DNA of 19,336 bases from Porcipelethomonas sp964621265 (GTDB taxonomy: Bacteria > Bacillota > Clostridia > Oscillospirales > Ruminococcaceae), in assembly GCA_964621265.1 (NCBI GenBank), contig CAZULQ010000036.1, positions 1 to 19,336 of the forward strand, written 5' to 3'. A model generated the notes under the pieces. It was not told the origin of the DNA and did not search any database. It saw only the letters and a program-made list of their open reading frames with translations. Below are positions 12,777-19,336 of this stretch, piece after piece. Within the stretch, counting starts at the first letter, position 1, and each line of letters begins with the position of its first letter. The position numbers were made by a program, and so were the translations under genes.

Positions 12777-14046
12777 AATTCACGGCATTCATCTGCCGCA
12801 CAGAAAAAACACCGCATCTTCTGAAACGGTGAATCTGCCGCTTCCGAAGACGGTGACAATCCCGATGCTCATGAATATGGGCGCTCCCTGCGACCCTGTT
12901 GTAAAGGTCGGTGACGAAGTGAAGGTGGGTCAGCTTATCGGTGAATCGGATAAGTTCATGTCAGTACCCGTTCACTCTTCCGTTTCAGGAAAGGTCACAG
13001 CAATTTCAGATATGCGCCTTGCAAATGGCACAGTCTGCAAGAGCATTACAATAGAAACAGACGGAAACCAGACTGTTTCTGAAAATATCCGTCCTCCGAA
13101 AATCAGTACAAGGGAGGAGTTTGTCGGAGCGCTCCGTGAAAGCGGTCTTACGGGTCTTGGCGGCGCTGGATTTCCTGTGCACATAAAGCACAACCCGAAA
13201 ACGCCTGTTGATACTCTCATTGTCAATGCGGCGGAATGCGAACCATACATTACTTCAGACCATCGTCAGATGCTGGAGGACGCTGAAGCTGTCATTGACG
13301 GTGTTCAGCTTATCATGAAATATACAGGCATAAAGAACGTCATAATCGGCATTGAAAAAAACAAGCCGGACGCTATAAAGCTTCTCACAAAGGAGCTTTA
13401 CGACTGCCCTGAAATAAACGTAAAGACACTTTCTTCAAGCTACCCTCAGGGCGCGGAAAAGGTACTTATCTACAACACCACGGGCAGAATCGTAAAGGAA
13501 GGTCAGCTTCCTTCCGATGCTGGCGTTATCGTTGTTAACGTCTCAACTGCGGCACAGATTGCTCATTTTATGAAAACAGGCATTCCGCTTGTAAGCCGCC
13601 GTATAACAGTAGACGGCGATATCGTAAAAAAGCCGTGCAATATTTTTGCGCCAATCGGTACACCGTTTGAGGATATACTGAAATTTGCAGAGTGTGACAC
13701 AGAAAGACTCACAAAGCTTATAGCAGGAGGACCTATGATGGGTTCATGCGTATTTGACATGAAGTCGCCTGTTATGAAGGGCACAAATGCAATTCTGGCA
13801 TTTGAAAAATACGCACAACCTGTCATGACAAACTGTATCCGCTGCGGAAGATGTATTTCGGCATGTCCGTATAAACTCATGCCAACAGAAATGGAAAAAG
13901 CGTACGCTAAAAAAGATGTTGAGGCACTTAAAAAGCTTAAGGTGACACTCTGCATGAACTGCGGCTGCTGTACTTACGTATGCCCTGCGGGCAGAAGGCT
14001 TGCAGAAACAAATCAGCTGGCAAAATCGCTTATACCGAGAAACTGA
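12769..14046 (+). CDS. rnfC: Rnf electron transport complex subunit C
   Basis: RnfC is the peripheral NADH/NAD+-reacting subunit, with FMN and two [4Fe-4S] clusters. The 425-residue product from ATG 12769 begins MIRIHGIHLPHRKN. Residues 129-136 (GLGGAGFP) are the nucleotide/flavin glycine-rich loop, followed by VNAAECEPY. Two ferredoxin-type clusters lie at C356-x2-C359-x2-C362-x3-C366-P and C395-x2-C398-x2-C401-x3-C405-P. The C terminus stops soon after, without the long repetitive tail of proteobacterial RnfC. An upstream in-frame start 26 codons earlier is inside the previous gene and lacks a ribosome site; AAAGGAG 7 nt before 12769 decides the start. Confidence 0.97.
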   Translation: MIRIHGIHLPHRKNTASSETVNLPLPKTVTIPMLMNMGAPCDPVVKVGDEVKVGQLIGESDKFMSVPVHSSVSGKVTAISDMRLANGTVCKSITIETDGNQTVSENIRPPKISTREEFVGALRESGLTGLGGAGFPVHIKHNPKTPVDTLIVNAAECEPYITSDHRQMLEDAEAVIDGVQLIMKYTGIKNVIIGIEKNKPDAIKLLTKELYDCPEINVKTLSSSYPQGAEKVLIYNTTGRIVKEGQLPSDAGVIVVNVSTAAQIAHFMKTGIPLVSRRITVDGDIVKKPCNIFAPIGTPFEDILKFAECDTERLTKLIAGGPMMGSCVFDMKSPVMKGTNAILAFEKYAQPVMTNCIRCGRCISACPYKLMPTEMEKAYAKKDVEALKKLKVTLCMNCGCCTYVCPAGRRLAETNQLAKSLIPRN

Positions 14047-14061
14047 CAAAGGAGCAGAAAA

Positions 14062-15030
14062 TTGAATACACTCAGAATTTCACCATCACCACATATAAAA
14101 GGCAGTATGACAACGCAAAGAGTCATGCTCTGTGTTATAACAGCGCTCCTGCCTGCTGTAATTTCGGCGGGATACTATTTCGGACTGCGTGCGCTCATGC
14201 TGATTGCAGTCTGTGTTATGTCCTCAATGCTTTTTGAGGGACTTACAAGAATCATCATGAAGCGTGAACAAACTGTCACAGATTTAAGCGCCGCTGTAAC
14301 AGGACTTATTTTAGGCCTTAACCTTCCTGTAACACTGCCGTTCTGGCAGGCGGCTGTCGGCTCGTTTGTTGCAGTCGTAATCGTAAAACAGCTTTTCGGC
14401 GGACTGGGACAGAACTTTGCAAACCCTGCCGTTGTGGCACGAATTGTGCTTATGCTTTCTTTCACGTCCGATATGACGACATGGGCTGTACCGAAATATT
14501 ACAGCATAAAAAATGTTGCCGATTCTGCCGAGTTCATCACAATCGGCAATGACAGGATTGTGACAGGTGCGACTCCACTTATCACAGGCGACGCAGGCTA
14601 TAAAGACCTCTTTTTGGGCAACATAGGCGGCTCAATCGGCGAAACCTGTTCACTTGCACTTTTAATCGGCGGACTTTACCTTATTGTAAGACGCATCATT
14701 TCCCCTGCCATTCCGTTTACTTTTATCGGAACTGTTGCTCTGCTTGATTTTATCGCAGGCAATGATGTGCTTTTCAATCTGCTGTCGGGCGGACTTCTCC
14801 TCGGCGCATTCTTCATGGCAACCGACTATGTAACAACACCTATCACAACAAAGGGTAAAATCATTTTCGGCATAGGCTGCGGACTTATATCATTTATTAT
14901 AAGAAACTTCAGCGGAAGCTATCCTGAGGGTGTATCCTTTGCAATACTCCTTATGAATATTATCACTCCTTACATTGACAGATTTACAATGACAAAGCCT
15001 TTCGGGGCAGTAAAGGAGGCAAAGAAATAA
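14062..15030 (+). CDS. rnfD: Rnf electron transport complex subunit D
   Basis: RnfD is a membrane subunit carrying a covalent FMN; with RnfG, E and A it forms the ion-translocating core. The 322-residue product has many hydrophobic segments. The predicted FMN attachment site is T171 in the sequence DRIVTGATPL, which matches the published ApbE target motif Dgxx(s/t)gAT. Other family stretches are GGLGQNFANPAVVAR and TDYVTTPITTKGKIIFG. The start is TTG at 14062 with AAAGGAG 7 nt before it; the first ATG (about residue 16) would remove conserved N-terminal sequence. The stop overlaps rnfG by 1 nt (TAATG). Confidence 0.97.
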   Translation: MNTLRISPSPHIKGSMTTQRVMLCVITALLPAVISAGYYFGLRALMLIAVCVMSSMLFEGLTRIIMKREQTVTDLSAAVTGLILGLNLPVTLPFWQAAVGSFVAVVIVKQLFGGLGQNFANPAVVARIVLMLSFTSDMTTWAVPKYYSIKNVADSAEFITIGNDRIVTGATPLITGDAGYKDLFLGNIGGSIGETCSLALLIGGLYLIVRRIISPAIPFTFIGTVALLDFIAGNDVLFNLLSGGLLLGAFFMATDYVTTPITTKGKIIFGIGCGLISFIIRNFSGSYPEGVSFAILLMNIITPYIDRFTMTKPFGAVKEAKK

Positions 15031-15551
15031 TGAAAGAAAAAATAATGCCGCCTCTGGTACTGATGCTGATTTCAGTTATCGTGTGTGCACTTTTAGTTGC
15101 CGCAAATACTGCAACAAAGGATAAAATCGTCAAAGCGGAAGAAGAAAAGTTCAGCAAATCCCTCTCCGAAACATTCGGCGAAGCGGAATACAAGTCTCTC
15201 GACCTTTCCTATGACGGTATTGAATCTGTAACCCGTGACGAAAAGGGCAGGGTTATATTTGAAATCATTGCCGACGGCTATGCCAAAGGCGGACTTCATC
15301 TGCTTATCGGTATTGACGAAAACGGCAAAACCATGGGAATAAGCTTTCTTTCAATCGGCGAAACTCCGGGTCTTGGTACCAAAGTCGAAACCGAAAAAGG
15401 CTTTCTTGAACAGTTTTTCGGCATTTCCGATACAGGCTATGAATTTGAAGCAATAACAGGCGCAACCTTTTCTTCAAAGGGCATGAAAAGCGCCGTTGAC
15501 CTTGCAGTCAACACTTACAATGAACACAAGGAGGAGATTTTAAATGGGTAA
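15030..15551 (+). CDS. rnfG: Rnf electron transport complex subunit G
   Basis: RnfG is a single-pass membrane protein with an external domain holding covalent FMN. The 173-residue product has one N-terminal helix (about 7-25) and an FMN-binding domain. The FMN attachment motif is EAITGATFSSKG, with T146 the expected acceptor; the leading residue is Glu where many members have Asp. The stretch ISFLSIGETPGLGTKV is also family-typical. It overlaps rnfD by 1 nt and rnfE by 8 nt, so stoichiometric coupled translation is likely. The apbE gene for its modification is in the same operon. Confidence 0.96.
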   Translation: MKEKIMPPLVLMLISVIVCALLVAANTATKDKIVKAEEEKFSKSLSETFGEAEYKSLDLSYDGIESVTRDEKGRVIFEIIADGYAKGGLHLLIGIDENGKTMGISFLSIGETPGLGTKVETEKGFLEQFFGISDTGYEFEAITGATFSSKGMKSAVDLAVNTYNEHKEEILNG

Positions 15552-16200
15552 TTTCAGCGAATTTACAAAAGGCCTTATAAAACAAAATCCGACCCTTGTG
15601 GGACTTCTTGGAATGTGTCCGACGCTTGCCGTTACAACACAGGCTGTAAACGGTATCGGCATGGGACTTGCAACAACGTTTGTCCTTGTCGGCTCGAATA
15701 TTGTAATATCACTTCTGAAAAATGTTATTCCGAAAGCAGTAAAGCTTCCATGCTATATTGTCATTATTGCAGGCTTTGTAACGCTCATAAGCTTTCTGCT
15801 TCACGGCTTTGTCCCGAGCCTTTATGACGCTCTGGGAACGTTCTTAAATCTCATCACAGTAAACTGCATAATCTTAGGACGTGCAGAAATGTTTGCCTGC
15901 AAGAACAAGGTTATCCCGTCAGCCCTCGATGGTCTTGGCATGGGACTTGGCTTTACGCTCTCGCTGTTTGTAATGGGTTCAGTCAGAGAAATTTTAGGCT
16001 CAGGCACATGGCTTGGAATTGACATTCCGTTTATAACTCAGCCGATGTCAATTTTCGTAATGTCGGCAGGAGGATTTTTCGTGCTCGGCGTCGTTATCGC
16101 CCTTGTCAACAAAATTGCAGGCAAAAAGCCGCCGCAGAAAATCGGCTGTGCAGGCTGTCCCAACGCCGAAAACTGCTCAGGCAGAAAAGGAGGAGAATAA
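15544..16200 (+). CDS. rnfE: Rnf electron transport complex subunit E with C-terminal Cys motif
   Basis: RnfE is a six-helix membrane protein that pairs in inverted topology with RnfA around a [2Fe-2S] cluster. The 218-residue product has the two conserved half-site Cys, C25 in LLGMCPTLAV and C108 in ITVNCIILGRAE. The LDGLGMGLGFTLSL region is family-typical. After the last helix (ending about 191) is a 27-residue polar tail with C202-x2-C205-P-x4-C211, not part of the core fold. AGGAGG lies 9 nt before the ATG, within the end of rnfG. The stop overlaps rnfA by 1 nt. Confidence 0.96.
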   Translation: MGNFSEFTKGLIKQNPTLVGLLGMCPTLAVTTQAVNGIGMGLATTFVLVGSNIVISLLKNVIPKAVKLPCYIVIIAGFVTLISFLLHGFVPSLYDALGTFLNLITVNCIILGRAEMFACKNKVIPSALDGLGMGLGFTLSLFVMGSVREILGSGTWLGIDIPFITQPMSIFVMSAGGFFVLGVVIALVNKIAGKKPPQKIGCAGCPNAENCSGRKGGE

Positions 16201-16778
16201 TGAAAGAACTGTTCGTTATAATGCTCTCCGCCGTTTTTGTTGACAACTTCGTTCTCTCAAAATTCATGGGCATATGCCCATTTCTCGGAGTTTCAAAAAA
16301 GCTTTCATCAAGCCTTGGTATGGGTGCGGCTGTAATCTTCGTTATGACCTGTGCAACAGCCATAACCTTCCCTGTTTATCAGTATATTTTAGTGCCGAAC
16401 GAACTTGAATACTTAAACACAGTTGCGTTTATTTTAATAATCGCCCTGTTTGTACAGCTTGTTGAAATCGTACTCAAAAAGGTTATGCCGCCGCTTTACA
16501 ATTCTCTCGGCGTATATCTTCCGCTTATCACAACAAACTGCGCTGTTCTGGGCGTAACACTCCTTAACATCGACAATGGCTATACATTCATCGAATCAAT
16601 TGTAAACGCTGTGTTTGCAGGTGTCGGATTTTCACTTGCACTCATTTTATTCTCGGGAGTACGTTCAAAGCTTGAAACGGCAGATATCCCCGAAACATTC
16701 AAGGGAATCCCGTCAACGCTCATTGCGGCATCAATAGTATCACTCAGCTTTATGGCATTCTCGGGAATTATAAGCTGA
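16200..16778 (+). CDS. rnfA: Rnf electron transport complex subunit A
   Basis: RnfA is the partner of RnfE in the membrane core of the complex. The 192-residue product has about six hydrophobic helices and starts MKELFVIMLSAVFVDNFVLS. The conserved Cys for the shared [2Fe-2S] site are C26 in FMGICPFLGV and C114 in ITTNCAVLGV. Length is normal for the family. The ATG overlaps the rnfE stop (TAATG) and the preceding GGAGGAG gives a good ribosome site. The gap to rnfB is 18 nt. Confidence 0.97.
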   Translation: MKELFVIMLSAVFVDNFVLSKFMGICPFLGVSKKLSSSLGMGAAVIFVMTCATAITFPVYQYILVPNELEYLNTVAFILIIALFVQLVEIVLKKVMPPLYNSLGVYLPLITTNCAVLGVTLLNIDNGYTFIESIVNAVFAGVGFSLALILFSGVRSKLETADIPETFKGIPSTLIAASIVSLSFMAFSGIIS

Positions 16779-16796
16779 CAGAAAGGAGTATTTTAA

Positions 16797-17591
16797 ATGT
16801 CTGCATACATAATACCAATAGTAATTTTCGCAGTCTTAGGGCTTGCCGCAGGAATACTTCTTACTGCCGCATCAAAAATTTTCTATGTTAAAACAGATGA
16901 AAGAATTGAACAGATTACCGACATTCTCCCTCAGGCGAACTGCGGAGCGTGCGGCTTTGCGGGATGCGCTGACTACGCAAACGCAATCGTAAAGGACGGT
17001 CTGCCGACAAACCTTTGCAAACCCGGCGGCTCGGAAGCAAGCGCTAAAATCAGCGCCGTACTCGGAACACAGGCACTTGAAGTCACTCCCGAAACCGCTG
17101 TTGTACATTGCCGTGGAAACTGCGAGGCCGTTAAAAAACGCTTTATCTTTGACGGCATACAGACCTGTGCCGCCGCCAAACGCTTTCACGGCGGAGAAGG
17201 CTCGTGTGCATACGGCTGTCTCGGCTATGGCGACTGTGCCTCGGTTTGTGACGAAAAGGCAATCGAAATTGTAAACGGCGTTGCAGAGGTCACAGGCGTG
17301 TGCGGAGCCTGCGGAAAGTGCGTAAAGGCGTGTCCTAACGGACTTATATCCATTAAGCCTGTTGCTAAACACATTGACGTAAAATGCTCATCAGAGGATA
17401 ACGGCAAGATAACAAAGCTTTCATGCAAAAATGGCTGTATAGGCTGTAAAATCTGTGAGAAAAAATGTCTGCATGACGCAATAAAGGTTATTGACTTTCA
17501 CGCCGTTATAGATTACAATAAATGTACCGGATGCGCAAGCTGTTTTGAAGCATGCCCGACCGGTGCGATTACAAATTGTGAGGACTTATAA
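16797..17591 (+). CDS. rnfB: Rnf electron transport complex subunit B (multi-cluster ferredoxin-type)
   Basis: RnfB receives electrons from reduced ferredoxin and feeds the complex. The 264-residue product has an N-terminal membrane helix (about 4-26) and then many Cys: C49-x2-C52-x4-C57 with C74 (the FeS domain also found in acs/CO dehydrogenase-type proteins), then C105, C109, C124, C137, C141, C147, C151, then C169-x2-C172-x2-C175-x3-C179-P, then C210, C214, C217, C220, C224, and finally C243-x2-C246-x2-C249-x3-C253-P. This is the multi-cluster clostridial form, longer than proteobacterial RnfB. AAAGGAG lies 8 nt before the ATG. The stop directly precedes the next ATG. Confidence 0.97.
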   Translation: MSAYIIPIVIFAVLGLAAGILLTAASKIFYVKTDERIEQITDILPQANCGACGFAGCADYANAIVKDGLPTNLCKPGGSEASAKISAVLGTQALEVTPETAVVHCRGNCEAVKKRFIFDGIQTCAAAKRFHGGEGSCAYGCLGYGDCASVCDEKAIEIVNGVAEVTGVCGACGKCVKACPNGLISIKPVAKHIDVKCSSEDNGKITKLSCKNGCIGCKICEKKCLHDAIKVIDFHAVIDYNKCTGCASCFEACPTGAITNCEDL

Positions 17592-18338
17592 ATGAAAAAA
17601 ATTATTTCTGTAATACTTGCCGCTTTTATGACGCTCTCTCTGTGCGCATGCGGTGAAAGCGAAGCGCCCGATGCAAGTAAAATATATGATGACCTTAAAA
17701 GTCATGTTGCTGAAAACGGTCTTGAAGACAATTACTATATTCAGATTTCAAAAACTGCAAATTCTGCAAATACACTCATGGAAGCTTCAAGGCTCGGTGA
17801 TGACACCGCTTTTATGGAATATGATGTCAGCGGAACGCTCAAGTTTTTCCGCAACAGAACGCTTACAGTCATCACAGGCTCAAACTTTTTCATTCCTGAG
17901 AAGACAGATGCTGTATGGGAAGACTTTGAGTTTGAAAGCATAAACGAAGCATACAGAAACGCTTTCACACAGCTTATTGAAAGCGATGCAAAAACAACTG
18001 CAACAGTTGAAAAGTCCGAGGATGAAAAGGGTGTATATAACGTAAATATACAGTTTGAACCTAAAGACCTCGACACAAAAACTATTTTCGGAAACAGCGG
18101 GAATTTCGGCATTGTCAGCATAAAGTTCAAAACAGACAGCAAGGGCAAAACCTTTGAAGATGTTACCTTAAGCTGTCAGTATGACTACGACAGCATAATT
18201 TTCCTTTACGCTGTAACCTTCGGTGACCCGAATGAGCCTGACGAAGAAGGCAAGAACGGTCAGCGTCCTGAAGATATCAAGGCGATTTTCAAGGAATATG
18301 AAGAAGGTATAACACAGAGTATCGCTGCAACTGAATAA
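17592..18338 (+). CDS. Predicted lipoprotein of unknown function, last gene of the Rnf operon
   Basis: A 248-residue exported protein. The N terminus is a lipoprotein signal peptide (KK, hydrophobic stretch, then lipobox L17-C18-A19-C20), so C20 should be lipidated and the protein held on the outer face of the membrane. The mature part is hydrophilic and looks beta-rich: alternating strands around residues 60-110, 135-180 and 195-215, and a helical C terminus. I do not recognise the family; a lipid- or ligand-binding beta fold is possible but not shown. It starts immediately after the rnfB stop with GAGGAC 7 nt upstream and ends at the operon terminator, so it is cotranscribed with rnf. Confidence 0.85.
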   Translation: MKKIISVILAAFMTLSLCACGESEAPDASKIYDDLKSHVAENGLEDNYYIQISKTANSANTLMEASRLGDDTAFMEYDVSGTLKFFRNRTLTVITGSNFFIPEKTDAVWEDFEFESINEAYRNAFTQLIESDAKTTATVEKSEDEKGVYNVNIQFEPKDLDTKTIFGNSGNFGIVSIKFKTDSKGKTFEDVTLSCQYDYDSIIFLYAVTFGDPNEPDEEGKNGQRPEDIKAIFKEYEEGITQSIAATE

Positions 18339-18346
18339 AAAAAACG

Positions 18347-18382
18347 ACCTGAGAAGTTTATTTTTCTTCTCAGGTTTTGTTG
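18347..18382. terminator. Bidirectional intrinsic terminator between convergent operons
   Basis: A perfect 10-bp inverted repeat, ACCTGAGAAG (18347-18356) and CTTCTCAGGT (18366-18375), with a 9-nt loop. On the plus strand it is followed by TTTTGTTGT, ending the Rnf operon. On the minus strand it is followed, after CG, by eight T (18344-18337), an even better U tract, so it should also stop transcripts coming from the secreted-protein gene. Confidence 0.9.
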
Positions 18383-18439
18383 TATATGCGAATCAGAAAA
18401 CTATGAATTATTTAAGTTGTTTTTTCACTTATATTACAA

Positions 18440-18540
18440 CGCAGGCTCCAAAAAAATTGATGAAATAATCCTATGAAAATACCGGAATTGGAACCTGCGC
18501 TATAACCTTGTTGATTTTCTTTATCTCATCTGAGACAAAG
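18440..18540 (-). repeat. Two inverted repeats in the gene-free stretch downstream of the secreted-protein gene
   Basis: Between the secreted-protein stop and the terminator lie about 165 nt without a gene. In the minus-strand RNA, CUUUGUCUCA and UGAGAUAAAG (18540-18531 with 18528-18519) form a 10-bp stem with one G-U pair and a 2-nt loop. CGCAGGUUCC and GGAGCCUGCG (18499-18490 with 18449-18440) form a 10-bp stem with one G-U pair across a 40-nt loop. On the plus strand each would have an A-C mismatch, so the minus strand is the favoured RNA. It looks like a structured 3' UTR or a small RNA. Confidence 0.45.
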
Positions 18541-18548
18541 TCTTTCCC

Positions 18549-18977
18549 TTAGCAGGAAGTTGTTAAGCTGTAATTTGTTATTGTTTCGTATGATGTTCCG
18601 CTAAATACTTTAGTGACAGTTTTTACACGATATGTACCGCTTGAAAGCGATGAAACAGTATTCATCATTGTTGCAGATGTTGAATAGTATACTCCTGTAT
18701 GTCCTGCGCCAACCTGTGTCCAACTGCTTCCTGATTTTTTCTGCAGATACTGTGTGATATATATTTTTGTTACAGACGAACCGCCATTAACCTTGCTTTT
18801 TATTGTAGCAGTAGTTCCAGAAATTGATATAGAACTTGTTACAGAATTTGTATATGAATAGTAAGGAGATACGACTTCATCTTCAACAACTGCCGCATTG
18901 GCTGGAACTAAAACAGTATTCACAGATGAAACTGTCATTAATAACGCAGCAACTGATGCTGCAATTAATTTCTTCAT
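18549..18977 (-). CDS. Small secreted protein of unknown function
   Basis: A 142-residue protein from ATG 18977 (AAGGGGGG, 8 nt upstream; a GTG three codons earlier lies on that site). Residues 1 to about 29 are a signal peptide with the likely cut after ANA (VPANA-AV). The mature part is Ser/Thr/Tyr-rich and beta-strand-like (SISISGTTATIKSKV, IYITQYLQKKSGSSWTQV, SSGTYRVKTVTKVF). This pattern is common in small secreted proteins of gut Clostridia, but I cannot name the family. It contains one Cys, at the very end. A consensus TATAAT at 19030-19025 on the minus strand may be its -10, with no clear -35. The local sequence is more AT-rich than the rest of the window. Confidence 0.85.
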   Translation of the reverse strand: MKKLIAASVAALLMTVSSVNTVLVPANAAVVEDEVVSPYYSYTNSVTSSISISGTTATIKSKVNGGSSVTKIYITQYLQKKSGSSWTQVGAGHTGVYYSTSATMMNTVSSLSSGTYRVKTVTKVFSGTSYETITNYSLTTSC

Positions 18978-19044
18978 GTTTTTCACCCCCCTTTATAAGC
19001 ATATAACAACCAAAAGAGGTGAAAATTATACTTTTTTCTAAAAT

Positions 19045-19336
19045 TTATTTTAGTTTTGTAGACTTGCACAATTCCACAAGTTCATTTTTGTTTAAATTAC
19101 TACAAACATTGAAAACATAGTTATCATTTTTCCAGATTATTTCATATTCATTTCCATAATCATATAATTGATACTCAATGCCATCAATTATCAAGATTTC
19201 CATTGTTGTTCTCTCATTATCAATATCGGTTGAAAACGTTGGTAGAACAGATTGTGTAAACTCAATATACATATCACCATTAGTATATCTTAAATCTATC
19301 TCATTCTCCATTGAATTATTCTCAGTAAGCTCAAAG
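19045..19336 (-). CDS. DUF4367-like C-terminal domain protein (partial)
   Basis: The frame is open to the window edge, reading FELTENNS before the first Met at 19311. That Met lacks a good ribosome site, so the gene most likely starts outside the window. The visible 97 residues contain an IDGIEYQLYDYGNEYEIIW stretch, then NDNYVFNVCSNLNKNELVELCKS. This matches the usual end of DUF4367 domains, in which a W-x-x-x-x-Y-x-F strand is followed by a D/N-K-x-E-L helix. DUF4367 proteins are often membrane-anchored and linked to anti-sigma-type regulators; no such part is visible here. A 16-nt AT-rich palindrome (19038-19053) overlaps the stop codon and may be a weak terminator. Confidence 0.6.
   Translation of the reverse strand, partial: FELTENNSMENEIDLRYTNGDMYIEFTQSVLPTFSTDIDNERTTMEILIIDGIEYQLYDYGNEYEIIWKNDNYVFNVCSNLNKNELVELCKSTKLK

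Noticed and set aside
19309..19311. ATG 19311 as the true start of the last gene
   Set aside because: There is no ribosome site upstream, the frame stays open to the edge, and the visible part looks like only the C-terminal end of its domain.
1..19336. CRISPR array, tRNA, rRNA, insertion sequence or phage genes
   Set aside because: No regularly spaced repeats, tRNA-like cloverleaf, transposase or phage structural motifs were seen on either strand.

Overview
The window looks like chromosome of a low-to-mid GC Gram-positive Clostridia, probably an Oscillospiraceae/Ruminococcus-like anaerobe. This placement is inference from gene content and protein character: a Gram-positive S10 ribosomal operon, sigma-A-type promoters, strong AGGAGG ribosome binding sites, a membrane-anchored M23 peptidase next to WalR-like sites, and a clostridial Rnf operon with its NusG-II and Gx-transporter companions. 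No rRNA, tRNA, CRISPR array or insertion sequence is visible.

Minus strand, 1-5817: the first twelve genes of the S10 operon, transcribed right to left as rpsJ-rplC-rplD-rplW-rplB-rpsS-rplV-rpsC-rplP-rpmC-rpsQ-rplN, with rplN cut by the window edge. A near-consensus promoter (5789-5817) is followed by a leader RNA of about 280 nt. The leader contains stacked hairpins and a terminator-like hairpin with a U tract. A second block of three tandem hairpins lies between rpsJ and rplC. Both look like places where ribosomal-protein feedback could act.

Minus strand, 5901-10128: a membrane-anchored LysM/G5/M23 cell-wall hydrolase whose upstream region carries a perfect WalR-type direct repeat, then a tightly packed group reading (in transcription order) histidine phosphatase, DUF975-like membrane protein, RluA-type pseudouridine synthase and luxS.

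Plus strand, 10256-18382: after a divergent intergenic region comes one long operon: XRE regulator, apbE, NusG-II domain protein, Gx-transporter/Hpre_diP_synt_I membrane protein, rnfC-D-G-E-A-B and a lipoprotein, closed by a bidirectional terminator. The Rnf proteins form a complete ferredoxin:NAD+ oxidoreductase that couples electron transfer to Na+ or H+ export. ApbE is the enzyme expected to attach FMN to RnfG and RnfD. The XRE gene at the head and the lipoprotein at the tail are the less familiar parts.

Minus strand, 18347-19336: an AT-rich accessory stretch with a small secreted beta-rich protein of unknown function, whose transcript would have a structured 3' region, and the C-terminal part of a DUF4367-like protein running off the window edge.

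Start sites were reassigned for several genes (rplB, rpsJ, rplN, the M23 gene, luxS, the DUF975-like gene, apbE, rnfC, the secreted protein) because the longest open frame began inside or upstream of the ribosome binding site.
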